Assembly: GCF_014637405.1 (NCBI RefSeq)
Contig: NZ_BMEY01000012.1
Location: 1 to 64,000, forward strand
From: Ornithinibacillus halotolerans
GTDB lineage: Bacteria; Bacillota; Bacilli; Bacillales; Amphibacillaceae
DNA length: 64,000 nucleotides
Direction: 5' to 3'
Shown here: positions 6,930-15,477 of the stretch, in pieces
How the letters are laid out: every line of letters begins with the position of its first letter
How positions within the stretch are numbered: the stretch's first letter is position 1
Position numbers and translations under genes: made by a program
Notes under the pieces: generated by a model
Databases searched by the model: none
Told to the model about the DNA's origin: nothing
Seen by the model: only the letters and a program-made list of their open reading frames with translations

Positions 6930-9900
6930 TTGAAGCCATTAACATTAAAAATGACCGCATTCGGTCCTTATAAATATACAGAAACGATCGATTTTAGAGA
7001 ACTGGATCAGCATCATTTATTTGTCATTTCAGGGAATACTGGTGCTGGTAAAACGACAATCTTTGATGGAATCAGTTTTGCTTTGTACGGTAGTGCCAGT
7101 GGTTCAGACCGTGAGAATAACAAGATGCTACGAAGTGACTTTGCAGATGATGATACCCATACAGCAGTAGAATTAACCTTTGAATTACAAGGAAGAACGT
7201 ATCGTATTCTCCGTCAATTAGGGCATGTAAAACAAGGAAACAAAACGAAAACAGGAGAACGGTATGAGTTTTATGAACAAGTGGATGGGGAAGAAATTCC
7301 TTGTGTAGACCGACAAATTGTTTCGGAAATTAATGAGAAAGTAGAATCATTAATCGGATTAACTCAAGATCAATTTAAACAAATTGTCATGCTACCCCAA
7401 GGGGAGTTTCGTAAACTATTAACTTCAGAAACGGAAAACAAAGAAGCCATTTTACGTCGACTGTTTAAAACGGATAATTACAAGCAAATTAACGAGATTT
7501 TGAAAAAGAAACGTGATGCAGTAGAACGGGAACATTTTCAAATTAAACAAACGCGAGATAACTATGTCCAATCAATTGGTACCGCCCTACCAAGAAGAGA
7601 GGACTCGCTATTATTTGATGTCCTTTCGGAAGAATACAAGAATATCAATCAAATAGATGCCGGGCTAGAGGAAGAAATCACTTTTTATGAAAAGCAGATA
7701 GTTATCGATAAAGAGAATTATGAACAAGCATATAAAACCCACGATAAAAAGCAAAAAGAATTGAATTTAGCTGAAGCACTTAATGAACGGTTCACGGTCT
7801 TGGAGCAAAAAGAAGCAGAGTTTAAACAATTAGAAGGACAAGTACCACTGTTTAAGCAAAAAGAGAAGCAGCTTGAAGAAGCGGAACGGGCTAGCCAAAT
7901 CGAATTTTATGAAAAGCAAGTAAAATCCTGGCGAAAAGAAGAAAAAGAGAAAGTGACTGCTTTACATGCAGCTGACAATTTAAAGAAAACAGCAGAAGAA
8001 AAACTTTCTACAGCACAGGCACGCTATGAAGCAGAAGAAAGTAAGAAAGATGTGCGTGAAGAAACGGCTAAAAAGTTAACTAGCTTGCATGAATTTGTCC
8101 CACTCGTTCAAGACATTGAAGAACGTAAACAAGCACTAGAAGTAATTAAGACAAAAGGGATTAAAGCGAAATCGGACTTTGAACAAGCAAGAAATGAGCT
8201 TGTTAGTATGAAGCAAGGATTAGATAATTTAACAGAAGAAATAAAAAGAATGGACCTAGCAGTTGGTGAGTTGCCAGATAAGCAGAACCAATTAACAGAC
8301 ATGCGAGAAAAAGCTGTCTTACTAAGAGATTATATTCAGACGAGAGATAAGCAAACTACGATTAATGCTGATTTAAAAGAAAAACAAGTTAAATTCGAAA
8401 AGGCAAATGCTGCTTATCAAGAAATGGAGGAAGCTTGGTTATCTAACCAAGCAAGCCAACTAGCAGTGCACCTTCATGATGGGGAAGCTTGTCCAGTATG
8501 TGGTAGTGTGGAACATCCGAATAAAGCTACCAATAATAATCAGGAAGTAACAAAAGAAACGTTAGACACGTTGAAAAAAGACAGAGATGAAAAAGACACC
8601 CTTTATCGAACGGTCCTTGCTGATCAAAAATCAAATGGATCATTATTAAAAGAACGAGGAGAAGCATTACAAAATAGGGGAATTGATCCTACTCATGCAG
8701 ATGCAATTAATAAAGAATTAGTAGCAGAAGGAAAACGATTAGCAATTGAAGTAGAAGAGCTACAAAAACTCCGCAAAAAAGTAAATGAAGAAAAAGAAAA
8801 ACAAGACAAACTCAACCAATTGATTAAACAACTAGAAATTAAGAAAGAAAAGTTTGAAAAAGAGTATCAAGAACAGATAACAGCTTATCAAACGACAAAA
8901 GCGGTTTATAAGGAACGTTTAGGTAGAGTACCGGTAGAAGTTAGAGCATTATCTGAACTAGAGAAACAGATTCGAGAGTCAGAAAATCAAAAAATGTTGC
9001 TAGAAAAAGCTTGGGAAGAAGCACAAAAAGCATTCCAGACTGCAAAAGATGAAATGACTAAAGCAGAATCTAATCTAGGACATGCGACCAAGCAGCTTGC
9101 TGAAACAAAGGCAAAACTAGAACATGCAGACGAAGAGTTCCAAGCAGCTCTGACAAAAGCAGGATTTTCATCCGAAGAGGTATATAAAGAAGCGAAATTA
9201 TCTGAAGGTGAAAGACAAACACTAAAAGAAGGTATTCGTCAGTTTAACGAAAAAATCGGTACACTAAAACAACAACTGCTTGAGATTAAGGAAGAATTAA
9301 AAGATAAGCAGAAGGTGGATTTAAGTGAATTAAAAGAGCAAGTTAGCGAACTGAAGGAAGCGTATGAACTTGCCCTTAATAAGTTGAATCTATCCAAGGA
9401 ATATCATAAAGATGCAATCGATTTAAAAACGAAAATCCTCGAGGCACACGAACAGGTTATCGAACAAGAGAAACAGTTCTCTGTCATCACAGACTTGTAT
9501 AATGTCGTTAGAGGACATAATGATAAGAAGATTTCCTTTGAACGGTATTTGCTTATTGAATATTTGGAGCAAATTATCGATGCAGCGAATGGTCGTTTAA
9601 GAAGACTCTCCAATGGACAATTTTATCTTATCCGTAGCGACCGCCAAGAATCTCACGGAAGACAAAGTGGCTTAGCCCTGGATGTGTTTGATACGTATAC
9701 CGGTCAAACCCGTGATGTAAAAACGTTATCTGGTGGGGAAAAGTTCAATGCATCGCTCTGCCTTGCCCTTGGTATGTCTGATGTCATTCAAAGTTTCCAA
9801 GGAAATATTTCGATTCAGACGATGTTCATTGATGAAGGTTTCGGATCGCTTGATGAAGAATCCCTTCATAAATCAATTGATACACTAATTGAACTTCAAC

Positions 9901-10022
9901 AATCTGGACGCATGATTGGTGTTATTTCACACGTAAAAGAACTTAAGGCTATGTTCCCGGCCGTGCTAGAAGTGAAGAAGACGAAAGAAGGGTATAGTCG
10001 GACTGCATTTGCTGTGAAGTAG
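6930..10022 (+). CDS. sbcC: nuclease SbcCD subunit C (Rad50-like ATPase)
   Basis: The 1030-residue SMC-like ATPase has a Walker A GNTGAGKTT at residues 35-43, and two long coiled coils around a zinc hook CPVCG (Cys about 521 and 524). The C-terminal lobe has the signature LSGGEKFNASLCLALG and the Walker B MFIDEGFGSLDEE. With SbcD it forms the ATP-dependent exo/endonuclease. Translation starts at TTG 6930 behind AAGGGGG, 12 bp after sbcD. All key motifs are present and the length is normal. Confidence 0.95.
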   Translation: MKPLTLKMTAFGPYKYTETIDFRELDQHHLFVISGNTGAGKTTIFDGISFALYGSASGSDRENNKMLRSDFADDDTHTAVELTFELQGRTYRILRQLGHVKQGNKTKTGERYEFYEQVDGEEIPCVDRQIVSEINEKVESLIGLTQDQFKQIVMLPQGEFRKLLTSETENKEAILRRLFKTDNYKQINEILKKKRDAVEREHFQIKQTRDNYVQSIGTALPRREDSLLFDVLSEEYKNINQIDAGLEEEITFYEKQIVIDKENYEQAYKTHDKKQKELNLAEALNERFTVLEQKEAEFKQLEGQVPLFKQKEKQLEEAERASQIEFYEKQVKSWRKEEKEKVTALHAADNLKKTAEEKLSTAQARYEAEESKKDVREETAKKLTSLHEFVPLVQDIEERKQALEVIKTKGIKAKSDFEQARNELVSMKQGLDNLTEEIKRMDLAVGELPDKQNQLTDMREKAVLLRDYIQTRDKQTTINADLKEKQVKFEKANAAYQEMEEAWLSNQASQLAVHLHDGEACPVCGSVEHPNKATNNNQEVTKETLDTLKKDRDEKDTLYRTVLADQKSNGSLLKERGEALQNRGIDPTHADAINKELVAEGKRLAIEVEELQKLRKKVNEEKEKQDKLNQLIKQLEIKKEKFEKEYQEQITAYQTTKAVYKERLGRVPVEVRALSELEKQIRESENQKMLLEKAWEEAQKAFQTAKDEMTKAESNLGHATKQLAETKAKLEHADEEFQAALTKAGFSSEEVYKEAKLSEGERQTLKEGIRQFNEKIGTLKQQLLEIKEELKDKQKVDLSELKEQVSELKEAYELALNKLNLSKEYHKDAIDLKTKILEAHEQVIEQEKQFSVITDLYNVVRGHNDKKISFERYLLIEYLEQIIDAANGRLRRLSNGQFYLIRSDRQESHGRQSGLALDVFDTYTGQTRDVKTLSGGEKFNASLCLALGMSDVIQSFQGNISIQTMFIDEGFGSLDEESLHKSIDTLIELQQSGRMIGVISHVKELKAMFPAVLEVKKTKEGYSRTAFAVK

Positions 10023-10076
10023 TTAAGCGATGTAGTAACGGGATAATCCTGAGATAAAAGAGAGAGACAATATAAA

Positions 10077-10110
10077 GGTGCTAAACTATATGGTTTAGCG
10101 CCTTTTTTGT
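10077..10110 (+). terminator. intrinsic terminator of sbcDC
   Basis: GGTGCTAAAC pairs with GTTTAGCGCC (G-U allowed) around a TATATG loop and is followed by six T residues. Confidence 0.85.
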
Positions 10111-10233
10111 TATGGGTTCAATAAACTGTAGTATTAAAGAAGCGAAGTAGAAGATTATTCTTATGTTGCACCTATAAATTAGTTCGTTCATATAGATAAA
10201 TGAGTTAATTATATTTAGAAGGGGGAATTCCCA

Positions 10234-10482
10234 ATGTATGAAAATTATTATCAAGGCAACCCTACACCGATGTATCGACAAAGAGTTACGATGCAACAAG
10301 CTCAAGAAATTGCTCTGAAACGTGTACCTGGAACAGTTATCCATGTGGATATGGATTTAGAAAATGGTGTATTAGTATATGAAGTTTTTATTCTAACTGC
10401 AGATAATAGAATTTTTGAAGTGGAGATTGTTGCAAGGTCTGGAAGAATTTTAAAAGTAGAGCAAGAAAATGATTTAGATTAA
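10234..10482 (+). CDS. PepSY-domain small protein
   Basis: The 82-residue protein starts behind AAGGGGGAA. After a short Tyr/Asn/Pro-rich N-terminus, residues about 18-78 form one PepSY-type unit (MQQAQEIALKRVPGTVIHVD, then LVYEVFILTADNRIFEVEIVARSGRILKVE). There is no signal peptide or membrane helix, so unlike many PepSY proteins it is probably cytosolic or spore-associated. It is monocistronic, with its own terminator. Function unknown. Confidence 0.75.
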   Translation: MYENYYQGNPTPMYRQRVTMQQAQEIALKRVPGTVIHVDMDLENGVLVYEVFILTADNRIFEVEIVARSGRILKVEQENDLD

Positions 10483-10507
10483 TACTATCTATTCTTGTAG
10501 GAATGAG

Positions 10508-10540
10508 TGCGATGTTTTATCTAAGCATCGCTTTTTCTTA
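10508..10540 (+). terminator. intrinsic terminator after the PepSY gene
   Basis: GCGATG and CATCGC flank an 11-nt loop and are followed by TTTTTC. Confidence 0.75.
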
Positions 10541-10594
10541 CGGATGTACAGGACAGGTTTATCGTCCTTGGACTAAGATTTTCTTTTTCTTAAA

Positions 10595-10653
10595 TTGACA
10601 TCTCATATTTATTGATGTAATATATAAATTACATATGCAACATATAAATTGCA
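10595..10653 (+). promoter_or_regulatory. SigA promoter with two tandem operators for the XRE module
   Basis: TTGACA (10595-10600) and TAATAT (10618-10623) are 17 bp apart. Two 18-bp dyads follow. TGTAATATATAAATTACA (10616-10633) covers the -10, and TGCAACATATAAATTGCA (10636-10653) lies over the start of transcription. Their starts are 20 bp apart, about two helical turns, which would suit cooperative binding by the Cro/CI-type protein encoded directly downstream. Confidence 0.75.
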
Positions 10654-10666
10654 AAAAGGTGAGTCT

Positions 10667-10864
10667 ATGAAAAATAATGTAAAAATAGAAAGAATCAAAT
10701 TATCAATAACGCAAGGAGAATTGGCAAACAGAGTTGGAGTGACAAGACAAACAATTGGGTTAATCGAAAATGGAAAATATAATCCAACACTTCAACTTTG
10801 TATCGCTATAGCAAAGGAACTTAATAAAACATTAGATGAATTATTTTGGGAGGTAGAGGACTAA
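10667..10864 (+). CDS. Cro/CI (XRE) family transcriptional regulator
   Basis: The 65-residue protein is little more than one helix-turn-helix domain: ITQGELANRVGVTRQTIGLIENGKYNPTLQLCIAIAKELNKTLDELFW, typical of YozG/PBSX-Xre-like single-domain regulators. The ATG at 10667 follows AAAAAGGTG. Its stop overlaps the next gene's start (TAATG), so the two are translationally coupled. It probably autoregulates through the dyads at 10616 and 10636. A paralogous module is on the minus strand at 41.1-41.7 kb. Confidence 0.85.
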   Translation: MKNNVKIERIKLSITQGELANRVGVTRQTIGLIENGKYNPTLQLCIAIAKELNKTLDELFWEVED

Positions 10865-11325
10865 TGAAATCTTGGATATCGTTCTTATTACCAGATGATG
10901 AGTATCGGGAGAGAAAAATTTTATATTATTTAGCTGAAGGGGCAATTTTTCTAGTACTACTTTTAATTGGACTATTTATAAGTAGTAGGTATATCCCAAT
11001 TCTACATATCAATCTAGAAGTTTCTATCTTCTTGGCAATTTGGGTTTTTATAGGCTATGTATTTATCCGATATATTTTGTCAGGTATGGAGCATGCAGAT
11101 ATAGCAACAGATCAAGCATATTCCAAGCAATTAAAATTTGTACTAAGTAAATCAGTTAGTTTTGTAATTATTTTCAATCTCGTGTTTTTATTATTTATGT
11201 TTCCTGATAGTTTAAAAGAATGGTTAGGAAATATCGGAGTGTCAATTGTAGGAGGATTAATCTTATTTTTCGTAGAATACCTCTCTCTTAAAAAATCGTA
11301 TGAAAAGAATAAAGAGTTATTATAG
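10864..11325 (+). CDS. DUF3278-like membrane protein paired with the XRE regulator
   Basis: The 153-residue protein has about four hydrophobic helices and a charged start (MKSWISFLLPDDEYRERK) typical of the DUF3278-type proteins often encoded behind small XRE regulators. The ATG at 10864 overlaps the regulator's stop, with GGGAGG 8 bp upstream inside that gene. The role is unknown; a membrane sensor for the coupled regulator is an inference. A terminator hairpin lies at 11346-11374. Confidence 0.7.
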   Translation: MKSWISFLLPDDEYRERKILYYLAEGAIFLVLLLIGLFISSRYIPILHINLEVSIFLAIWVFIGYVFIRYILSGMEHADIATDQAYSKQLKFVLSKSVSFVIIFNLVFLLFMFPDSLKEWLGNIGVSIVGGLILFFVEYLSLKKSYEKNKELL

Positions 11326-11345
11326 TAGCTCTGTTACAAATATGG

Positions 11346-11374
11346 AAAAGATGATCATAATGGTCATCTTTTTC
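11346..11374 (+). terminator. intrinsic terminator of the XRE/DUF3278 operon
   Basis: AAAAGATGA pairs with TCATCTTTTT around a short loop. Confidence 0.75.
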
Positions 11375-11491
11375 TTTTGATTAAAATACTAATAATATTC
11401 AGAAATATTGTGTTACTATTGTTTATGAAGGATGAGATGAATGTTTCCTAGAACCTTACCCGTAGGAATAATACATTGGAGGTCCATTAAG

Positions 11492-12019
11492 TTGCAAAAA
11501 AATGTTTTTATTATTTCTGGTCCAGCTGGTGTTGGCAAGTCAACAACTGCCATAAAGCTAGCAAAAGTTCTAAGTAATAGTGCATATATTTCCGGTGATT
11601 ACATTAGTCATATGCATATAAATGGAAGACAAAAACCTTGGCTAAGTGAGGAAGAAAACACCTTAATATGGAAGAATATCTTAAGTTTAACGAAGAACTT
11701 TATAAACTCTGGGTGTGATGTAGTAATTGATTATGTAACTTTTCCAAATGAGGTCAGATGGTTGAAAGAAGGTTTAAAAGAAGAAGATATTTGCCTTAAA
11801 TACATTGTTTTATGGACTGATATAGAGACTCTAATAGAAAGAGATAATTTAAGAAAACCAGAGCATAGAATGGGAGAACGTTGTCTTGTTCTTATGGATG
11901 AATATAGGGATTCAAGTATTGAGGAGAAACAATTTTTAGATACAAGCAAAGTGTTAATTGAGGAGATGGACTTGGTATTAAATAACATAATAAGCTCGGA
12001 TAAATATAAGGTAAATTAA
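11492..12019 (+). CDS. P-loop kinase-like ATPase (AAA_33/shikimate-kinase-like)
   Basis: The 175-residue soluble protein opens with a Walker A at residues 7-15 (SGPAGVGKSTT) and continues with GDYISHMH, CDVVIDYVTFPNEVRWL (Walker B-like) and an Arg-rich LID-like stretch RDNLRKPEHRMGERC. This fits small-molecule kinases related to gluconate, shikimate or chloramphenicol phosphotransferases. I chose TTG 11492, which has GGAGG at 11479-11483; an ATG at 11441 in frame lacks a site. The substrate is unknown. Confidence 0.7.
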   Translation: MQKNVFIISGPAGVGKSTTAIKLAKVLSNSAYISGDYISHMHINGRQKPWLSEEENTLIWKNILSLTKNFINSGCDVVIDYVTFPNEVRWLKEGLKEEDICLKYIVLWTDIETLIERDNLRKPEHRMGERCLVLMDEYRDSSIEEKQFLDTSKVLIEEMDLVLNNIISSDKYKVN

Positions 12020-12062
12020 TATGTGAAAAAATTGCTTATTAATCTATACGAGGAGAGTTGTG

Positions 12063-12143
12063 ATGGTGGATATTGGTAGAAAAATAGGGGAAGGCGGTAA
12101 CTCAGAGGTATTTGAATGGAAGAATTCAGATATTCATTTATGA
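12063..12143 (+). pseudogene. 5' fragment of an APH/protein-kinase-fold gene cut off by a repeat array
   Basis: An ATG at 12063 with GAGGAG upstream encodes 26 residues including IGRKIGEGGNSEVFEWKNSDI, the nucleotide-binding glycine loop (GEGGxSEVFEW) of aminoglycoside-phosphotransferase-like kinases. The frame meets TGA at 12141-12143 exactly where the 52-bp array begins. No continuation of the kinase is found beyond the array in this window. The array insertion, or a deletion ending in it, destroyed the gene. Confidence 0.7.
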
Positions 12144-12914
12144 GAGCCCGTAACTCGTTTTATCCTTGAGCAACGGTCACTCATAGGGAGAATGAATGCC
12201 CGTTACCCGTTTAAATCTGTTGCAACGGTCACTCATAGGGAGAATGAATGCCCGTTACCCGTTTAAATCTGTTGCAACGGTCACTCATAGGGAGAATGAA
12301 TGCCCGTTACCCGTTTAAATCTGTTGCAACGGTCACTCATAACATGAATGAATGCCCGTAACTCGTATAAATCTGTTGCAACGGTCACTCATAGCGAGAA
12401 TGACTGCCTGTTCCCCATTTTAATTTGGCTCAACGGTCACTCATAGCTTGTATGACTGCCCGTTCCTCGCTTTAATCTGTCGCAACAGTCACTCATAGCG
12501 AGAATGACTGCCCGTTCCTCGTTTTAATCTGTCGCAACGGTCACTCATAGGGTGAATGAGAGCCCGTTATCGGTTTAAATCTGTCGCAACGGTCACCCAT
12601 AGCGAGAATGACTGCCTGTTCCCCATTTTAATTTGGCTCAACGGTCACTCATAGCTTGTATGACTGCCCGTTCCTCGCTTTAATCTGTCGCAACAGTCAC
12701 TCATAGCGTGTATGAATGCCCGTTCCTCGTTTTAATCTGTCGCAACGGTCACTCATAGGGTGAATGAGAGCCCGTTATCGGTTTAAATCTGTCGCAACGG
12801 TCACTCATAGCGTGAGTGAATGCCCGTAACTCGTATTATCCAGACGCAACGGTCACTCATAGCCCTGATGATAGCCCGTTACCCATTTTAACCAGGAACA
12901 ACCGTCACTCACCA
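12141..12914 (+). repeat. 52-bp tandem repeat array, 15 copies
   Basis: The core CAACGGTCACTCAT recurs every 52 bp at 12171, 12223, 12275, 12327 and so on to 12899, fifteen times without slippage. Each unit can fold: AACGGTCACTCAT pairs with ATGAATGCCCGTT with a few mismatches, around a 6-7-nt loop, followed by an AT-rich linker (TTTAAATCTGT). The arms vary between copies. The array ends about 20 bp before the ribosome site of the peptidase S51 gene. A related array with the same core, orientation and period lies at 63.3-64.0 kb. Confidence 0.95.
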
Positions 12915-12935
12915 AAAGCAAAAGGAGGAAACTAC

Positions 12936-13550
12936 ATGGCTAAAATATTTCTAACCTCAAGTGGCTTCTATACAGATTCAATTAAGAAAGAATTTAAAAC
13001 AATAGTTAGAGAGCAACTAGCTAATCCTAAAGCTGTCATCATAACTACAGCATCCCCACTTAAAGAAAAGAATAAGTTTGCTATAAAGGCAAAGAATGAC
13101 CTAATGGATATGGGAATAAATCAGGTAGATTTCCTTGATGTTGAGCATGATGAAGTTGACAAGCTCAAACAGTACAACATCATTTATTTAAATGGTGGAT
13201 ATCCATTTCAATTGTTATTCCATATGAAAAAAAGCGGGGCTGATTTGATTCTAAAAGAATTAGCAATGCAACCAACTATCATTGTAGGTGTAAGTGCTGG
13301 GGCCGTTATTCTAGGTCCTGATATTGAAATAGTAAAACATTTTACTCCAGAGATGGATACAGTCGAGTTAAAGGATTTAACGGCACTAAATTTAACAGAA
13401 AAAGTAATCTTTCCTCATTATGATAGAGACGATGTTTTTAAGGACGCATCAGGGAAGAGTATTGAAACTAGGCTGAGAGAATTTGAAAGTAGTAGAAACT
13501 ATACAGTAGTACGATTACGAGACGATGAGTATAGTCTAATCGATGTATAA
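12936..13550 (+). CDS. peptidase S51 / peptidase E-like protein
   Basis: The 204-residue protein has the class I glutamine-amidotransferase-like fold of the S51 family. The nucleophile serine (about residue 120) lies in the elbow VGVSAGAVILG, preceded by IIYLNGGYPFQLL (the GG loop) and followed by FPHYDRDD, which carries the likely catalytic histidine. S51 enzymes include alpha-aspartyl dipeptidase and cyanophycinase. AAAGGAGG precedes ATG 12936. A frame open from 12816 only reads through the repeat array. A fuller S51 paralogue is at 62.1 kb. Confidence 0.8.
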   Translation: MAKIFLTSSGFYTDSIKKEFKTIVREQLANPKAVIITTASPLKEKNKFAIKAKNDLMDMGINQVDFLDVEHDEVDKLKQYNIIYLNGGYPFQLLFHMKKSGADLILKELAMQPTIIVGVSAGAVILGPDIEIVKHFTPEMDTVELKDLTALNLTEKVIFPHYDRDDVFKDASGKSIETRLREFESSRNYTVVRLRDDEYSLIDV

Positions 13551-13581
13551 ATTAATTTGATATGGATCGAGGTTACTTCGC

Positions 13582-14274
13582 GTGGATAAGAACCAGAGAA
13601 AAAAATGGAATGAGAACCATAAAATATTTAGAGAATGTACGTTAATACCAGAGAGACATAAAGAGGCTGTACATGTACTTCAAACATTACACTCCTTTCT
13701 ACATGTTTCTATCGATAGCTTAAACAGTAAATTAACGTTAGCGGATGACCTATTGGAGAACCTAGAAGGAGAGACATTTAGGCAATACCCAGTATCTACT
13801 CCTGATACTAAAAATTCCATAGCATGGCACCTATGGCATATGACTCGAATTGAGGACATGACGATGAATATTTTAATCGACGATAATAAACAAGTTCTTC
13901 ATATGTCCAATTGGCTTGAGCAAATGAATATTCCATTTACTCATTCAGGCAATGATATGAGTGTGGAGGAAATTACTCTGTTAAGCTCCACCATAAATTT
14001 AAATGCATTACTAGAGTATAGAAAATCTGTTGGCAAGCAAACACAAGAGATAATTTCTAGATTAATTCCTGGTCAATTTAGGATGAAAATTGATCAAAAG
14101 AAGATAAATCGCTTATTTGATGAACATGCTTTACAGAAAAAATCACAATGGTTAGCAGAATATTGGAGTAAAAAAGACATTGGGGGATTATTTCTTATGC
14201 CTGCTACAAGGCATAACTTTATCCATTTAAACAAGTGTATTCGGATAAAGAATAAATTGAAACAGAAGGTATAG
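13582..14274 (+). CDS. DinB-superfamily protein
   Basis: The 230-residue protein starts at GTG 13582 with a weak GAGG upstream. The pattern LHSFLHVSI, then KNSIAWHLWHMTRIEDMTMNIL, then MPATRHNFIHLNKC suits a DinB four-helix bundle with three metal-binding histidines, the fold of bacillithiol- or mycothiol-dependent transferases. It is longer than the usual 150-170 residues because of an N-terminal extension. The substrate is unknown. It lies 31 bp after the S51 gene and 35 bp before the TIM-barrel gene, so an operon is likely. Confidence 0.7.
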   Translation: MDKNQRKKWNENHKIFRECTLIPERHKEAVHVLQTLHSFLHVSIDSLNSKLTLADDLLENLEGETFRQYPVSTPDTKNSIAWHLWHMTRIEDMTMNILIDDNKQVLHMSNWLEQMNIPFTHSGNDMSVEEITLLSSTINLNALLEYRKSVGKQTQEIISRLIPGQFRMKIDQKKINRLFDEHALQKKSQWLAEYWSKKDIGGLFLMPATRHNFIHLNKCIRIKNKLKQKV

Positions 14275-14309
14275 TTAAAGAAATACAGAAGAGGAGATGT
14301 AATCTATTT

Positions 14310-15131
14310 ATGGAACATAAACTAGGTCTTTCAGGTAGTGTCATAATGACAGATCCAAATAAATTCCCAAAGTTATTTAATAAAAATATGGACCATATAG
14401 AAATTGGAGAGTTCCCTAATCAGGAGTCTTTCCATCTATTTTTAGAACTGCTAAATGAAACGAATATGTCTCTTGGTCTACACTCTCCTTTATATAGAAA
14501 TAGGAGTAAATATGATTTATTAGAAAAAGTACAATATGAACCTGAGCAAGCTTGGGAGCAGTTTGAAGAAGAAACTAAAATAATGTCACAACTTGGTGCT
14601 AAGTACATACTTGTACACTTTCCATATTTCAAAGAAGAAAGAGATACCGATACTATCAAAAATATTGAAGAGGGATTAAAAAGGTTGCATGCATTACAGC
14701 TTAAATATTCTATACCAATCGTATGTGAACCAAAACTTGGTATAAATCGATCCACTTTCGGCATAGAATCACTTGATAACTTTCCTATCGAAATTTGGGA
14801 TAAGTATGGCATTAACCTCTGTATTGATATAGGTGATTACTTAATTGCTAGAGGTGATAAAGCATTAGATTATATCGTTAAATGGAAAAAGTATATAAAG
14901 GTTGTACATTTACATAATGTTGAATATCACGATGATAAATACACCTGGGTGCCCATACATCCTTCCCATGAAAACGACGAAGTACATTTCAATGTATAAG
15001 ACATTATTACGGAACTAGAAAGCAATTCAAGCATCTATTTTGTATTTGAACATACACCACACACAAACCCTTCAGAGCAATTTGTGAAGGAAGGGATTGA
15101 CTGGGTGAAAGAGTTAATTAGGAAAAGTTAA
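14310..15131 (+). pseudogene. TIM-barrel (xylose-isomerase/AP-endonuclease-2-like) gene with an internal stop
   Basis: The first 229 codons encode a TIM-barrel start: GLSGSVIMTDPNKFPKLF, HIEIGEFPNQ, LHSPLYRN, KYILVHFPYF, VCEPKLGI, INLCIDIGDYL, KVVHLHNVEYH. These follow the sugar-phosphate isomerase/epimerase pattern with metal-site His and Glu. The frame stops at TAA 14997-14999 after HFNV. The same frame then continues for 43 codons (DIITELESNSSIYFVFEHT, ending in WVKELIRKS) to TAA 15129-15131, supplying the last strand and a metal Glu. One nonsense change therefore splits an otherwise intact gene of about 273 residues. The ATG at 14310 has GAGGAG upstream. Confidence 0.7.
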
Positions 15132-15206
15132 TTAGAAAGTCTCATTATTTCCAAACTATTCAACACAAAGATAGAGGAAGAAATACTTTGAAAAGGATGG
15201 ATTTAA

Positions 15207-15464
15207 TTGAAGAAAAATAACAAGGAAAAACAATCTTGGAAACTATGGGATGTGATATTCACATCTGGACTATTATCCTTATTCAAAGAAAGTCAAGATG
15301 CACAAAGTGACGAAAAGAAATTTAAACAACTAATCATACAATCCTTATTTGATTTTAGTTACAGTAGCGTTATTCTTAACCGTCTATTGGTTAGTTACTT
15401 AGGTGGGTGCAGGATCACATACCCATATAAAACTCATCATATGAAAAGTGAGACAGGGCGTTAG
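15207..15464 (+). CDS. small protein of unknown function, possibly frameshifted
   Basis: The 85-residue frame starts at TTG 15207 with AAGGATGG upstream. The N-terminal 48 residues are polar (WKLWDVIFTSGLLSLFKESQ, then EKKFKQ) and look protein-like. After about 15330 the other forward frame encodes a clean hydrophobic helix (LILVTVALFLTVYWLV) that stops at TAG 15400-15402, while the annotated frame becomes unremarkable. A single-base shift near 15335 would give a tail-anchored protein of about 65 residues. I do not recognise the family. Confidence 0.4.
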   Translation: MKKNNKEKQSWKLWDVIFTSGLLSLFKESQDAQSDEKKFKQLIIQSLFDFSYSSVILNRLLVSYLGGCRITYPYKTHHMKSETGR

Positions 15465-15477
15465 ACTCCCTATCCCA

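Noticed and set aside
12141-12914. CRISPR array
   Set aside because: The spacer-like linkers are near-identical from unit to unit, units differ by scattered substitutions, and no cas genes are present.
12816-12935. N-terminal 40-residue extension of the S51 protein
   Set aside because: It only translates the repeat array; the proper ribosome site directs ATG 12936.
14420-14812. 130-residue minus-strand ORF opposite the TIM-barrel gene
   Set aside because: Antisense shadow with Ser/Cys-rich low-complexity content and no start signal.
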